From positions 16,612 through 80,611 of the forward strand of contig NZ_CCDG010000022.1 of NCBI RefSeq assembly GCF_000723885.1: 64,000 nt of DNA, written 5' to 3'. This DNA is from Paenibacillus camerounensis (GTDB lineage Bacteria; Bacillota; Bacilli; Paenibacillales; Paenibacillaceae). A program made the translations under genes and the position numbers. How positions within the stretch are numbered: position 1 is the first letter of the stretch; every line of letters begins with the position of its first letter. Of the stretch, positions 7,831 to 15,733 are shown in pieces. The notes under the pieces are model-generated. The model searched no databases and was not told where the DNA came from. It was given only the letters and a program-made list of their open reading frames with translations.

Positions 7831-8964
7831 ATGTATTTGAGACACCAGACCCGGCCCGTTAATGTCGGCGGAGTTATCATCGGGGGTAGTAACGAGGTTG
7901 CGATTCAAAGCATGTGTACGACCAAAACCGCTGACGTAGAAGCTACAGTGGCTGAAATTCTGCGTCTGGAAGAAGCGGGCTGCCAGATCGTACGCGTAAC
8001 TGTCAACAATGAAGAAGCGGCTGCGGCGATCAAAGAGATCAAGAAGCAGATTCATATTCCGCTCGTGGCTGATATTCATTTCAACCATAAGCTGGCGCTG
8101 CTGGCAATTGAGAACGGCATCGACAAGGTGCGGATCAATCCCGGCAATATCGGCCGCCGTGACAAGGTAGAAGCGGTAGTCAAAGCCTGTAAGGATAAAG
8201 GCATTCCGATTCGCATCGGGGTTAACGCCGGTTCCCTGGAGACTCATCTTCTGGAGAAATACGGTTATCCGACACCGGAAGCGATGGTCGAAAGTGCCCT
8301 GTACCATATCGGGATTCTCGAAGAACTGGATTTCCATGATATCATCGTCTCGCTGAAGGCTTCGGATGTGCCGATGGCAATTGAGGCTTACCGCAAGGCG
8401 GCAGAAGTCATTCCTTATCCGCTCCATCTTGGAATAACTGAATCCGGCACGCTGTTCGCCGGAACGGTGAAGAGCTCAGCGGGTATCGGTGCGCTGCTCT
8501 CCATGGGGATCGGCAGTACTGTGCGTATCTCGCTTAGTGCAGACCCGGTTGAAGAGGTTAAGGTAGCGCGTGAGCTGCTCAAGACCTTCGGCCTGATCTC
8601 CAATGCGGCTACACTGATCTCCTGCCCGACCTGCGGACGTCTGGATATCGATCTCTTCTCCATTGCCAACGAAGTGGAAGAGTACATCTCCAAACTTAAG
8701 GTGCCTATCAAGGTATCTGTATTAGGCTGTGCCGTTAACGGTCCCGGAGAAGCACGTGAAGCGGACATCGGGATTGCCGGCGCCCGCGGTGAAGGATTGC
8801 TGTTCCGCTACGGCCAGATGATCCGTAAGGTTCCGGAAGCGGAGCTGGTGTCTGAGCTGAAGAAGGAAATCGATGTCATCGTGGAGCATTTCGAACGCAC
8901 GGGCGAAATTCCGGGCCGTAAGCATGCCAATCTGGCTCCGGCTGTGCAGCCGGGTAATGCCTAA
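7831..8964 (+). CDS. ispG: 4-hydroxy-3-methylbut-2-en-1-yl diphosphate synthase (flavodoxin)
   Basis: 377 residues from ATG 7831 (GGGGGAG upstream, 9-base spacing). A TTG at 7804 with its own Shine-Dalgarno site would add nine residues, and I cannot exclude it. IspG (GcpE) is the iron-sulfur enzyme that converts methylerythritol cyclodiphosphate to HMBPP in the MEP isoprenoid pathway. The cluster-binding cysteines are visible in [11 protein letters not shown] and [11 protein letters not shown] near the C-terminal end. The TIM-barrel N terminus carries [15 protein letters not shown]. The gene follows clpX by 115 bp and ends at a terminator shared with the convergent germination operon. Confidence 0.95.
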   Translation: MYLRHQTRPVNVGGVIIGGSNEVAIQSMCTTKTADVEATVAEILRLEEAGCQIVRVTVNNEEAAAAIKEIKKQIHIPLVADIHFNHKLALLAIENGIDKVRINPGNIGRRDKVEAVVKACKDKGIPIRIGVNAGSLETHLLEKYGYPTPEAMVESALYHIGILEELDFHDIIVSLKASDVPMAIEAYRKAAEVIPYPLHLGITESGTLFAGTVKSSAGIGALLSMGIGSTVRISLSADPVEEVKVARELLKTFGLISNAATLISCPTCGRLDIDLFSIANEVEEYISKLKVPIKVSVLGCAVNGPGEAREADIGIAGARGEGLLFRYGQMIRKVPEAELVSELKKEIDVIVEHFERTGEIPGRKHANLAPAVQPGNA

Positions 8965-9025
8965 GCTGGCAGGACCGGGAACCCGTTCCCGCGATAATGT
9001 ACTCATCTAACAATACGCTAATCTA

Positions 9026-9072
9026 ACAAAACCCCTTAGATTCCGGCAGCTCCGGAAATTAAGGGGTTTTGT
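9026..9072. terminator. Bidirectional terminator between ispG and the ger operon
   Basis: ACAAAACCCCTTA (9026-9038) pairs exactly with TAAGGGGTTTTGT (9060-9072), so either strand ends in a T-rich arm. The right arm also encodes the last codons and the stop of the minus-strand gerB-type gene. Confidence 0.9.
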
Positions 9073-10204
9073 GGCTTTCCTGCTGCCTGCTTCCTGATGA
9101 AGGTTCCGGCCTCTTCTGCTTCAGCAGCTTCACCCGCACCAGGGCAGTGACATAGAGGATAGCCGGTATTACAAGCAGGAAAAGAGACGCGAATTTCATC
9201 CACACCGTCGCGATGATGTCATTGACGTAAACGGTGTTGATATATGTATTCCAGGCAATGATAATGAACAGTGCGGATAACGGATAGATCAGATGATTCT
9301 GCCGCTTCAGCCCGAATATGCTGCGCAGCCCCTGGAGCATGGACAGGAACAGGACAGAGATTTTAATGAAATAGGTTAGTATCCAGATCGTAATCAGCAT
9401 TCCTTCTACACGCTGCAGAGTGTTGCCGATGTTGATGGTCTTAGCCAGGGCATACGCGGGAAATGTGCTGTTCTCCGTCTGTTCAATGCCAAGCACGAGT
9501 ACACTAAGCAGTACAATGGCACTGAGGACCAGATCCCCTGCAGCGATTCCGAGGAGATAGGCACGCTCACGGGGCTTATTCTGCCTGACCAGCGGAAGAA
9601 AGACCATCAGCACGATTACCTCCTGAAAAATAGAGGACTGCAGTCCGGCATGCAGCACCGGCATCCAGCCATCCTCAAGCACCGGTTTGATGTAGTTCCA
9701 TTCAATCTGCGGAATCAGAGCCAGTACCAGGACGAGCAGCAGTACCACTACCCACGGGAAGAACAGCTCCCCGACCCGGGCTAGAATAATGATGCCTTTG
9801 CGGGCGCTGATGATAGCAGCGATCAGGAAAATAATCTGCACTACCTCCGGCGGCGTTTCCGGCATGACCTCACCGGAGACGAAGAAGCCGAGATTACCGA
9901 GCAGAGTGCCAATCAGTGAAATGAAGTAGAACAGATAAGCCAGCGTCAGCAGCTTGCCGGGCCATTTTCCGGTGACAGACTCCAGAATCTCATACAAGGT
10001 CTGTCCGGGGTAGAGCCTGGCAAGGGCGATATACAGTATAACCATCAGCAGATTAATCAGCATGCTGATTAAAGAGGCAATCCAGGCATCCTCCCTGGCG
10101 ATATGGGCCATACCGCTGGGGGTGACCAGGATGGACGTGCCAATGGTCAGGCCAAAAGTCAAAATGAAGAACTGAAGTGCGCTGATACCGGTTGTCCGCT
10201 TCAT
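9059..10204 (-). CDS. Germinant receptor B subunit (GerAB family, spore permease)
   Basis: 381 residues from the ATG at 10204, 8 bases after GGGGAGG. An upstream in-frame TTG at 10234 lacks a site. The protein is a polytopic membrane protein with about ten hydrophobic segments, starting with TTGISALQFFILTFGLTIGTSIL. This is the APC-superfamily fold of GerAB/GerKB proteins, which bind the germinant in the inner spore membrane. The C-terminal tail is basic and hydrophilic. It is last in a four-gene operon (A, C, small D-type, B). Which nutrient it senses cannot be told from sequence. Confidence 0.92.
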   Translation of the reverse strand: MKRTTGISALQFFILTFGLTIGTSILVTPSGMAHIAREDAWIASLISMLINLLMVILYIALARLYPGQTLYEILESVTGKWPGKLLTLAYLFYFISLIGTLLGNLGFFVSGEVMPETPPEVVQIIFLIAAIISARKGIIILARVGELFFPWVVVLLLVLVLALIPQIEWNYIKPVLEDGWMPVLHAGLQSSIFQEVIVLMVFLPLVRQNKPRERAYLLGIAAGDLVLSAIVLLSVLVLGIEQTENSTFPAYALAKTINIGNTLQRVEGMLITIWILTYFIKISVLFLSMLQGLRSIFGLKRQNHLIYPLSALFIIIAWNTYINTVYVNDIIATVWMKFASLFLLVIPAILYVTALVRVKLLKQKRPEPSSGSRQQESHKTP

Positions 10205-10234
10205 CTGGATCGCCTCCCCTCTACTGTTAATCAA

Positions 10235-10447
10235 TCAGCCCGGAAAGAGCTGGATGAAGCTGCGGGCCCAGTCCAGTACCCTCCATTGCGGCAGTCCGGC
10301 CATAACCCCGATAGTAGACGCCAATGCAACAGCCCATATCCCGAAAAAAACCAGCAGATCCCGCGGTGAACGAAGCTTGATTAATTGCGGTGTTTCGAAC
10401 ACCGGCACCAGAATCAGGGAAATTAATAAAAAGAGGCCCCAGCTCAT
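10235..10447 (-). CDS. Small two-helix membrane protein in the ger operon (D-type)
   Basis: 70 residues with two hydrophobic helices (MSWGLFLLISLILVPVF and GIWAVALASTIGVMAGL) separated by a short charged loop (RSPRDLLVF). Its start overlaps the gerC-type stop by 4 bp, and it ends 30 bp before the B start, so it is translationally coupled within the operon. Some Bacillus gerA-family operons carry a short D gene encoding a two-pass membrane protein that modulates receptor function. This one fits by size, topology and position, but the family is poorly conserved, so the match is inference. Confidence 0.75.
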   Translation of the reverse strand: MSWGLFLLISLILVPVFETPQLIKLRSPRDLLVFFGIWAVALASTIGVMAGLPQWRVLDWARSFIQLFPG

Positions 10448-11652
10448 TTCTGCTCCATCTCCTTTTGCTGCGGCTGCACGACCGAGCCGATCCGCCGGAT
10501 GGCTACGTCCGATTGGACGCTTACTTTGACAGTCCGAAAGATTTCATCCCAGTGCTTACGGTAGCTGCGCCATAGCTTCGGATATTGCCTGTGCAGCTCC
10601 TCGCCGAGTCCATAAATATCAGAGTCATACTTCTCCTGAACCTGCCTGATATTGGCAGCCATCAGATTATTGAACTTTGCTTCGAGCCGCTGTTCCAGCT
10701 CCCGGATGCTGGCCGTCTGACTAAGATCAAGACTGCTGTTCAGCGCGGTGAGATTGGCTTCCGCTTTTAGATGAATAGTGAATTCAGGCTCGTCCTTTTC
10801 GTTAAGGGAAATCTTAATCCTGCTCTTGGCATTGGTGATGATGAACCCGGCCACTCCGCCGTCCGGACAGGTGATACTGCCCTGCGTCGATTCCACCTCA
10901 TTCAGCACGTAATTGACGGTTTTACTCGGGGCTTCGCCCAGCCAGCCGATCAGCTTGTCTTTTTTGAACACGGCGATGCCGGCCTGCTTAATCAGCGATT
11001 TGGGGATGACGCTCTGCACGTTTTTGACCGAGCCATGCTCGGAAGTGTCGCCCTGAAGCTGTATGCCGGACATGATCGGATTGGAGCCGCCGCGCTCCAG
11101 CTCGACGATGAACTGCTGAAGGGTTACTTTTCCCGTGCCTGCCCAGTTTTTGTGAGCGACCAGGATCGAAGAATAGAGGGAGTTGGCCGGGATCTGCTCA
11201 AAGGGTGTGATGACATCCAGTATCGTTGACGCATCGGAATGCTTGGCTACCAGCAGGAAGAAATCCGTGCGCAGCTCATGATTGCGGGTAATGTAATCGA
11301 CGGCATCGCCCACCCCCTGTCTCGCGAATGCTTCACCGAAGACCAGCACGCGGACATGGGCCAGATAGAGGTTGCGCGGAGTTGTGCTGAGCATGCGCTG
11401 CAGGGCTTCTGGTATGGTGGTCCCTTTAGCCTTATAGGTAACAACCGGCAGACTTCCGTTAGAGCCGCCGGACAGGCTGCCGGCCTGGCCGGGGTTCATT
11501 ACCTGTGCAGAGACCGCGTAGCCGTCCTTGTCGAGATCCACGCCGAGTGCCATAACGATAGCCAGATCATTGAGCTCCTTACGGCTCCAGCAGCCGCTGA
11601 TTAGAGTTAAGCTGATGAGCAGCAGGATGCAGCGAAGTGATTTTGTATACAA
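10444..11652 (-). CDS. Germinant receptor C subunit (Ger(x)C lipoprotein)
   Basis: 402 residues with a TTG start, about 8 bases downstream of GGAAGGGGGG. The signal peptide ends in a lipobox (LISGC, Cys21), so the mature protein is a lipid-anchored protein on the outer face of the inner spore membrane. GerAC-family landmarks are present: WSRKELNDLAIVMALGVD at the N terminus, and a C-terminal domain that begins about residue 225 and carries the long amphipathic helix near 290-330. It follows the A gene by 27 bp and overlaps the small D-type gene. Confidence 0.93.
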   Translation of the reverse strand: MYTKSLRCILLLISLTLISGCWSRKELNDLAIVMALGVDLDKDGYAVSAQVMNPGQAGSLSGGSNGSLPVVTYKAKGTTIPEALQRMLSTTPRNLYLAHVRVLVFGEAFARQGVGDAVDYITRNHELRTDFFLLVAKHSDASTILDVITPFEQIPANSLYSSILVAHKNWAGTGKVTLQQFIVELERGGSNPIMSGIQLQGDTSEHGSVKNVQSVIPKSLIKQAGIAVFKKDKLIGWLGEAPSKTVNYVLNEVESTQGSITCPDGGVAGFIITNAKSRIKISLNEKDEPEFTIHLKAEANLTALNSSLDLSQTASIRELEQRLEAKFNNLMAANIRQVQEKYDSDIYGLGEELHRQYPKLWRSYRKHWDEIFRTVKVSVQSDVAIRRIGSVVQPQQKEMEQK

Positions 11653-11679
11653 AAGACAGTTCCCCCCTTCCGGCAGTAA

Positions 11680-13143
11680 TCAGCTCTGGCCAAAATACCG
11701 CTTCATCATCCGCTGTGACAGCCTGAGCAGAGTGTCCTTCTGTGCTCCCCGGCGCAGCGGGGCGAAAGAGCTCATGTAAGGAACGCCCAGCGACTCCAGG
11801 GTGCAGAGATGCAGTGCCAGGATAATCAGCGCAATCACCATACCGTACAGGCCGAACGAAGCGGCGATCGCCATCAGCACAAACCGCAGCATCCGTACAG
11901 AAATCCCGACATTGAACGCCGGCAGCGCAAAGTTCGCAATCGCCGTAATTGCGACAACGATGACCATGGCCGCAGAGACCAGACCGGCATCCACGGCCGC
12001 CTGGCCGATAACCAGCGTTCCGACAATAGATACGGATTGGCCGATTGACTTTGGCAGCCGGATGCCTGCTTCGCGCAGGATTTCGAAGGTAACCTCCATA
12101 ATGAAGGCCTCCAGAAAAGCCGGAAACGGAATGCCCTCACGCTGGCCGATCAGGCTGATCAGCAGGCTGGTGGGGATCATCTCCTGATGGAAGGTGGTAA
12201 TCGCGATGTAGAATGACGGTGTCAGCAGGGCGAGCAGGAAGCAGAGATAACGGAGCATCCGGACCAGACTGGCGAAATCACTGCGCTGGTAATAGTCCTC
12301 ACTCGACTGGAAAAACTGGACGAGCAGAGCCGGCACGATCAGTACAAACGGCGTCCCGTCCACGAGAATGGCGATCCGCCCCTCCAGCAGGGCAGAAGCG
12401 ATGACATCCGGCCGTTCGGTATTGTAGACCGTGGGGAATGGGCTGTAGCGCTTATCCTGGATCATCTCCTCGATATAATTGCTCTCCAGCACACTGTCGA
12501 GCTTAGCGGCATTCAGCCTGCGTCTTAGCTCCTCCAGCGCCGTCATGTCCACCCTGTCTTCCATATACATGACGGATACGGAGGTCCGGGTGGACGCTCC
12601 CATCCTCCGCTCCTCAATGCGCAGCTGCGGATTCTTGACCCGTCTGCGGACTAAGGCGGTATTCTCGCGCAGCGATTCCGTGAAGCCCTCGCGCGGACCT
12701 CTGACGACGGACTGGGAGGTGGCGTCCTCTACGGCGCGCTGCTTCAGATTTTCGGTTCCGACGGACAGGGCTACTGCAGCTTTTTCTATATACAGAACGG
12801 TGTTTCCGCTGAGAATTTCCGCTTCGATCTCCTCCAGAGACCGGACTTCCCCTACCTTGCCGAGCGTGATCGTCCGTTCTTGTAACAGCTGCAGTCCAGC
12901 GCGGGGGTCCGCGCCGCCGATCTCCGCATACAGCGGCAGATCCCGGTGCAGCGCCTCAATAAGCGCCTGGGGCTCGGCCATTCCCTCTATGAAAACAACG
13001 GCGGCAGAGAAAGGCCCCAGGGCCAGCAAGCGGTAGATAATATCCGTACTGTTCCCCAGCCGGCTGCGCATCTCCTCCAAAAAAAGCGCCAGTGAACCGG
13101 GCAGCTGCTCCCGGCGCTTCTGCGGATCATGCTTCTCAGTCAT
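11680..13143 (-). CDS. Germinant receptor A subunit (GerAA family)
   Basis: 487 residues from the ATG at 13143, 8 bases after AGGAGG; another ATG at 13149 is too close to that site. The hydrophilic N-terminal half (about 1-270) contains TEIVYRL-like helices and the segment SVMYMEDRVDMTALEELRRR. The C-terminal half has about five membrane helices with PSFYIAITTFHQEMIPT, the hallmark of the family. With the B and C subunits it forms the nutrient germinant receptor of the spore inner membrane. It is the first gene of the operon and divergent from lonB. A forespore-type promoter motif lies in the shared intergenic region. Confidence 0.95.
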   Translation of the reverse strand: MTEKHDPQKRREQLPGSLALFLEEMRSRLGNSTDIIYRLLALGPFSAAVVFIEGMAEPQALIEALHRDLPLYAEIGGADPRAGLQLLQERTITLGKVGEVRSLEEIEAEILSGNTVLYIEKAAVALSVGTENLKQRAVEDATSQSVVRGPREGFTESLRENTALVRRRVKNPQLRIEERRMGASTRTSVSVMYMEDRVDMTALEELRRRLNAAKLDSVLESNYIEEMIQDKRYSPFPTVYNTERPDVIASALLEGRIAILVDGTPFVLIVPALLVQFFQSSEDYYQRSDFASLVRMLRYLCFLLALLTPSFYIAITTFHQEMIPTSLLISLIGQREGIPFPAFLEAFIMEVTFEILREAGIRLPKSIGQSVSIVGTLVIGQAAVDAGLVSAAMVIVVAITAIANFALPAFNVGISVRMLRFVLMAIAASFGLYGMVIALIILALHLCTLESLGVPYMSSFAPLRRGAQKDTLLRLSQRMMKRYFGQS

Positions 13144-13186
13144 TTCCATCTCCTCCTGTCCGCTCAGTATTTCCGCTTGAATATAG

Positions 13187-13216
13187 TAGTATGCAAAAAA
13201 TAGTGCAGCGCGAATC
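13187..13216 (-). promoter_or_regulatory. Candidate forespore (sigma-G type) promoter of the ger operon
   Basis: On the minus strand CATACTA (opposite 13187-13193) matches the sigma-F/sigma-G -10 pattern. The -35 region 17 bp upstream (GATTCG) is a poor match. The call rests on the -10 element, the position 44 bp before the start codon and the known forespore control of gerA operons. Confidence 0.4.
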
Positions 13217-13227
13217 CCTCCGGCGGC

Positions 13228-13256
13228 GTTTACGAATGTGCGAAACGGCTATACTA
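13228..13256 (+). promoter_or_regulatory. Candidate forespore (sigma-F type) promoter of lonB
   Basis: GGCTATACTA (13247-13256) fits the sigma-F -10 pattern GGnnAnAMTR at every defined position. GTTTA (13228-13232) resembles the -35 GYATA with one mismatch and a 14-bp spacer. It lies 58 bp before lonB, whose Bacillus counterpart is forespore-expressed. Confidence 0.45.
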
Positions 13257-13313
13257 CCTAGTAGTAGCCAAAAGGGCCGAACAGATAGACTGAAGGAAAC
13301 AGGAGGATGACCT

Positions 13314-15020
13314 ATGCAACTTGGGATATTGCTGATGATCGTGCAGCTCTTTTTTGCGCTGGTTATCGGCGTTTATTTTTGGAATCTGCTGCGTGGACAA
13401 AAGACAAACAAAACCGCGGTGGACCGGGAGTCACGCAAGGAGCTGGATAAGCTGCGCAAAATGCGGATGATCTCCCTGACCAAGCCGCTCTCGGAAAAAA
13501 CGCGTCCCGCCGCTATCGGAGATATCGTCGGACAGAAGGACGGGCTGCGTGCGCTCAAGGCGGCGCTATGCAGCGCCAATCCCCAGCACGTTATTATTTA
13601 CGGGCCTCCGGGAGTCGGCAAGACGGCTGCTGCCCGTGTCGTAATGGAGGAAGCAAAGAAGAATCCGCTGTCTCCGTTTAAGAATGATGCGAAGTTCACG
13701 GAGATTGACGCGACAACAGCACGTTTCGATGAGCGGGGGATTGCCGATCCGCTGATCGGCTCGGTGCATGACCCGATCTATCAGGGGGCCGGGGCGATGG
13801 GAATTGCCGGTGTGCCGCAGCCGAAGCCGGGTGCGGTGACGAAGGCGCACGGGGGCATTCTGTTCCTCGATGAGATCGGGGAGCTGCACCCGATTCAGAT
13901 GAATAAGCTGCTCAAGGTGCTGGAGGACCGCAAGGTGCTGCTGGAGAGTGCGTATTATAACTCCGAGGACAGCAATACGCCTGCTTATATCCATGATATT
14001 TTTCAGAATGGCCTGCCAGCCGATTTCCGGCTGGTCGGAGCCACCACCCGCTCACCGGACGAGCTCTCCCCGGCGCTGCGATCACGCTGCATGGAGATCT
14101 ATTTCCGTCCGCTGCTGCCTGAAGAGATTGAGGTTATCGCCAGGGATGCAATCCAGAAGATCGGCCTGAAGCCGAGTCCGGAAGCAGTAGCTGTAGTCCA
14201 GCAGTACGCCACTAACGGCCGTGAAGCGGTGAACATGATCCAGCTGGCCGCAGGGCTTGCGCTCACCGAGCAGCGGGATACGCTAAGCGCGGCTGAGGTG
14301 GAATGGGTGGCAGGGAGCAGCCAGCTGCCGCTGCGCACCGAACGCAAGATCCCGTCCTCGCCGCAGATCGGGCTCGTCAACGGGCTTGCGGTCTACGGGC
14401 CGGGCATGGGTACCCTGCTTGAGATTGAAGTCTCCGCCGCACCGGCGAATAACGGCCAGGGCCGGCTGAACATCACGGGGGTAGTCGATGAAGAAGAGAT
14501 TGGCGGCGGCTCGCGGACGATCCGCCGCAAGAGCATGGCCAAGGGCTCAGTCGAGAATGTCCTCACCGTGCTGCGCATGATGAACCTGGAGCCGGACCGC
14601 TTCGACCTGCACGTGAACTTCCCCGGCGGTACGCCGATTGACGGGCCGTCCGCCGGAGTGGCGATGGCCGTCGCCATCGTCTCGGCTATCCGCCGGCTGC
14701 CGGTGGATAACACCGTCGCCATCACCGGCGAGATCGGCATCCACGGCCGCGTGAAGCCGGTCGGCGGCGTCATTGCCAAGGTCGAAGCCGCCTTCCAGGC
14801 CGGCGCCACTACCGTCTTCATTCCCAAGGACAACTGGCAGTCCTTGTTCGCCGATGTCGCCCCGCTCCAGGTCATCCCAGTGGACACAGTGGATGAGGTG
14901 TTCCGGCACCTGTTCGGCGCAGGTACCGCCGACATCCGCCTGCCGGCGGTGTCAGGCGAGACGTTCTCCTCGCCTTCTTTGTTGAAGGCGGATGCTGCCG
15001 GAGATAGTGCGCAGGCGTAG
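13314..15020 (+). CDS. lonB: ATP-dependent protease LonB
   Basis: 568 residues; ATG preceded by CAGGAGGATGACC. The LonB type lacks the long N-terminal substrate domain of LonA. Instead it begins with a membrane anchor (LLMIVQLFFALVIGVYFWNLL, about 6-26). Walker A is GPPGVGKT (97-104) and Walker B is GILFLDEIGEL. The C-terminal protease domain has the catalytic Ser in DGPSAGVAMA and the Lys in GGVIAKVEAAF, the Ser-Lys dyad. In Bacillus the ortholog acts in the forespore, and the sigma-F-like motif upstream agrees. It is followed by a hairpin and not obviously co-transcribed with lonA. Confidence 0.95.
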   Translation: MQLGILLMIVQLFFALVIGVYFWNLLRGQKTNKTAVDRESRKELDKLRKMRMISLTKPLSEKTRPAAIGDIVGQKDGLRALKAALCSANPQHVIIYGPPGVGKTAAARVVMEEAKKNPLSPFKNDAKFTEIDATTARFDERGIADPLIGSVHDPIYQGAGAMGIAGVPQPKPGAVTKAHGGILFLDEIGELHPIQMNKLLKVLEDRKVLLESAYYNSEDSNTPAYIHDIFQNGLPADFRLVGATTRSPDELSPALRSRCMEIYFRPLLPEEIEVIARDAIQKIGLKPSPEAVAVVQQYATNGREAVNMIQLAAGLALTEQRDTLSAAEVEWVAGSSQLPLRTERKIPSSPQIGLVNGLAVYGPGMGTLLEIEVSAAPANNGQGRLNITGVVDEEEIGGGSRTIRRKSMAKGSVENVLTVLRMMNLEPDRFDLHVNFPGGTPIDGPSAGVAMAVAIVSAIRRLPVDNTVAITGEIGIHGRVKPVGGVIAKVEAAFQAGATTVFIPKDNWQSLFADVAPLQVIPVDTVDEVFRHLFGAGTADIRLPAVSGETFSSPSLLKADAAGDSAQA

Positions 15021-15038
15021 CAGAAGTTAATCATAGGA

Positions 15039-15065
15039 TGAGGCTGCCTCGGGGAGGCAGCCTCA
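15039..15065 (+). terminator. Hairpin after lonB
   Basis: A perfect 12-bp stem, TGAGGCTGCCTC (15039-15050) with GAGGCAGCCTCA (15054-15065), is followed by TTTGTGT. The stem is strong and the T tract short; it probably terminates lonB. Confidence 0.7.
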
Positions 15066-15157
15066 TTTGTGTAGTAAAGTAACAAATTTTACATACATAT
15101 TTGGTAAATTGCAGGTATTATATAAAGGTGCTGTAAACTATTGAATAGGAGTACGTT

Positions 15158-15262
15158 ATGAGGATTAAGCCTGTACATAGAAAATATATTGTTGCTCTCC
15201 TGATTATTCTGCTGTTCCTTCTTTCCTTACTGCTGCCCGTTAAAGCCAATATTCTCGGATAG
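15158..15262 (+). CDS. Small membrane peptide (34 aa)
   Basis: A short gene with good signals: AATAGGAG 6 bases before ATG, 34 codons and then a separate terminator. The product has a basic N terminus (MRIKPVHRKY) and one very hydrophobic helix (IVALLIILLFLLSLLLP), ending in VKANILG. It would be a single-pass inner membrane peptide or a minimal exported peptide. No family recognised. The independent Shine-Dalgarno site and terminator between lonB and lonA argue that it is real. Confidence 0.6.
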   Translation: MRIKPVHRKYIVALLIILLFLLSLLLPVKANILG

Positions 15263-15290
15263 AACATACATACATAACAGCTGCCCAAAT

Positions 15291-15316
15291 GCCGGAGGAA
15301 CCATCTCCGGCTTTTT
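15291..15316 (+). terminator. Terminator after the 34-aa gene
   Basis: GCCGGAG (15291-15297) pairs with CTCCGGC (15305-15311), followed by TTTTT. Confidence 0.85.
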
Positions 15317-15397
15317 GCGCGGGCTGTACTACTTTCGCTTAATTCATCATACATTTGGGTAATAAGCTATACAACAATCCAGCAAAGGGGGATTCTC

Positions 15398-15553
15398 ATG
15401 CTACACGAATGGAGACGCAAATGGAACGAATTTCTGGCCGGGTATTATGAAACTCTTTATGCCGATTGCCTCGTCCCAGCCAAAAGAGAAGAGCTGCTGT
15501 TGAAAGCCCGCGAGCATTCATACAGATCCTATAGATTGAGCCGGACGCCGTGA
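15398..15553 (+). CDS. Small protein of unknown function (51 aa)
   Basis: ATG at 15398, 6 bases after AAAGGGGG, 51 codons. The product is rich in aromatic and charged residues (LHEWRRKWNEFLAGYYETLY), soluble and probably helical, with one Cys. Its stop codon lies in the loop of its own terminator. No family recognised and no partner gene obvious. Regular codon use and clean expression signals make it a likely gene rather than chance. A -10-like TATACA at 15368 could serve it, but no clear -35 is visible. Confidence 0.6.
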   Translation: MLHEWRRKWNEFLAGYYETLYADCLVPAKREELLLKAREHSYRSYRLSRTP

Positions 15554-15564
15554 GGCGTCTTTTT
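15544..15564 (+). terminator. Terminator enclosing the stop codon of the 51-aa gene
   Basis: GACGCC (15544-15549) and GGCGTC (15554-15559) flank the loop GTGA, which contains the TGA stop. A TTTTTATTTT tract follows. Confidence 0.85.
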
Positions 15565-15733
15565 ATTTTGCTGCCCGAACATATTCTATAAGAGAAACAC
15601 GGATAATAAATAATGTTTGTCAGCTGCTGAAATGAAACGGATGCTTTATGTGCCGCCAGTTGGTGTTTTCAACATGTATTTGTTAAAATGATGTATATGA
15701 CATAACTTGAGAACCATGGGAGGTGCGAAAGCG

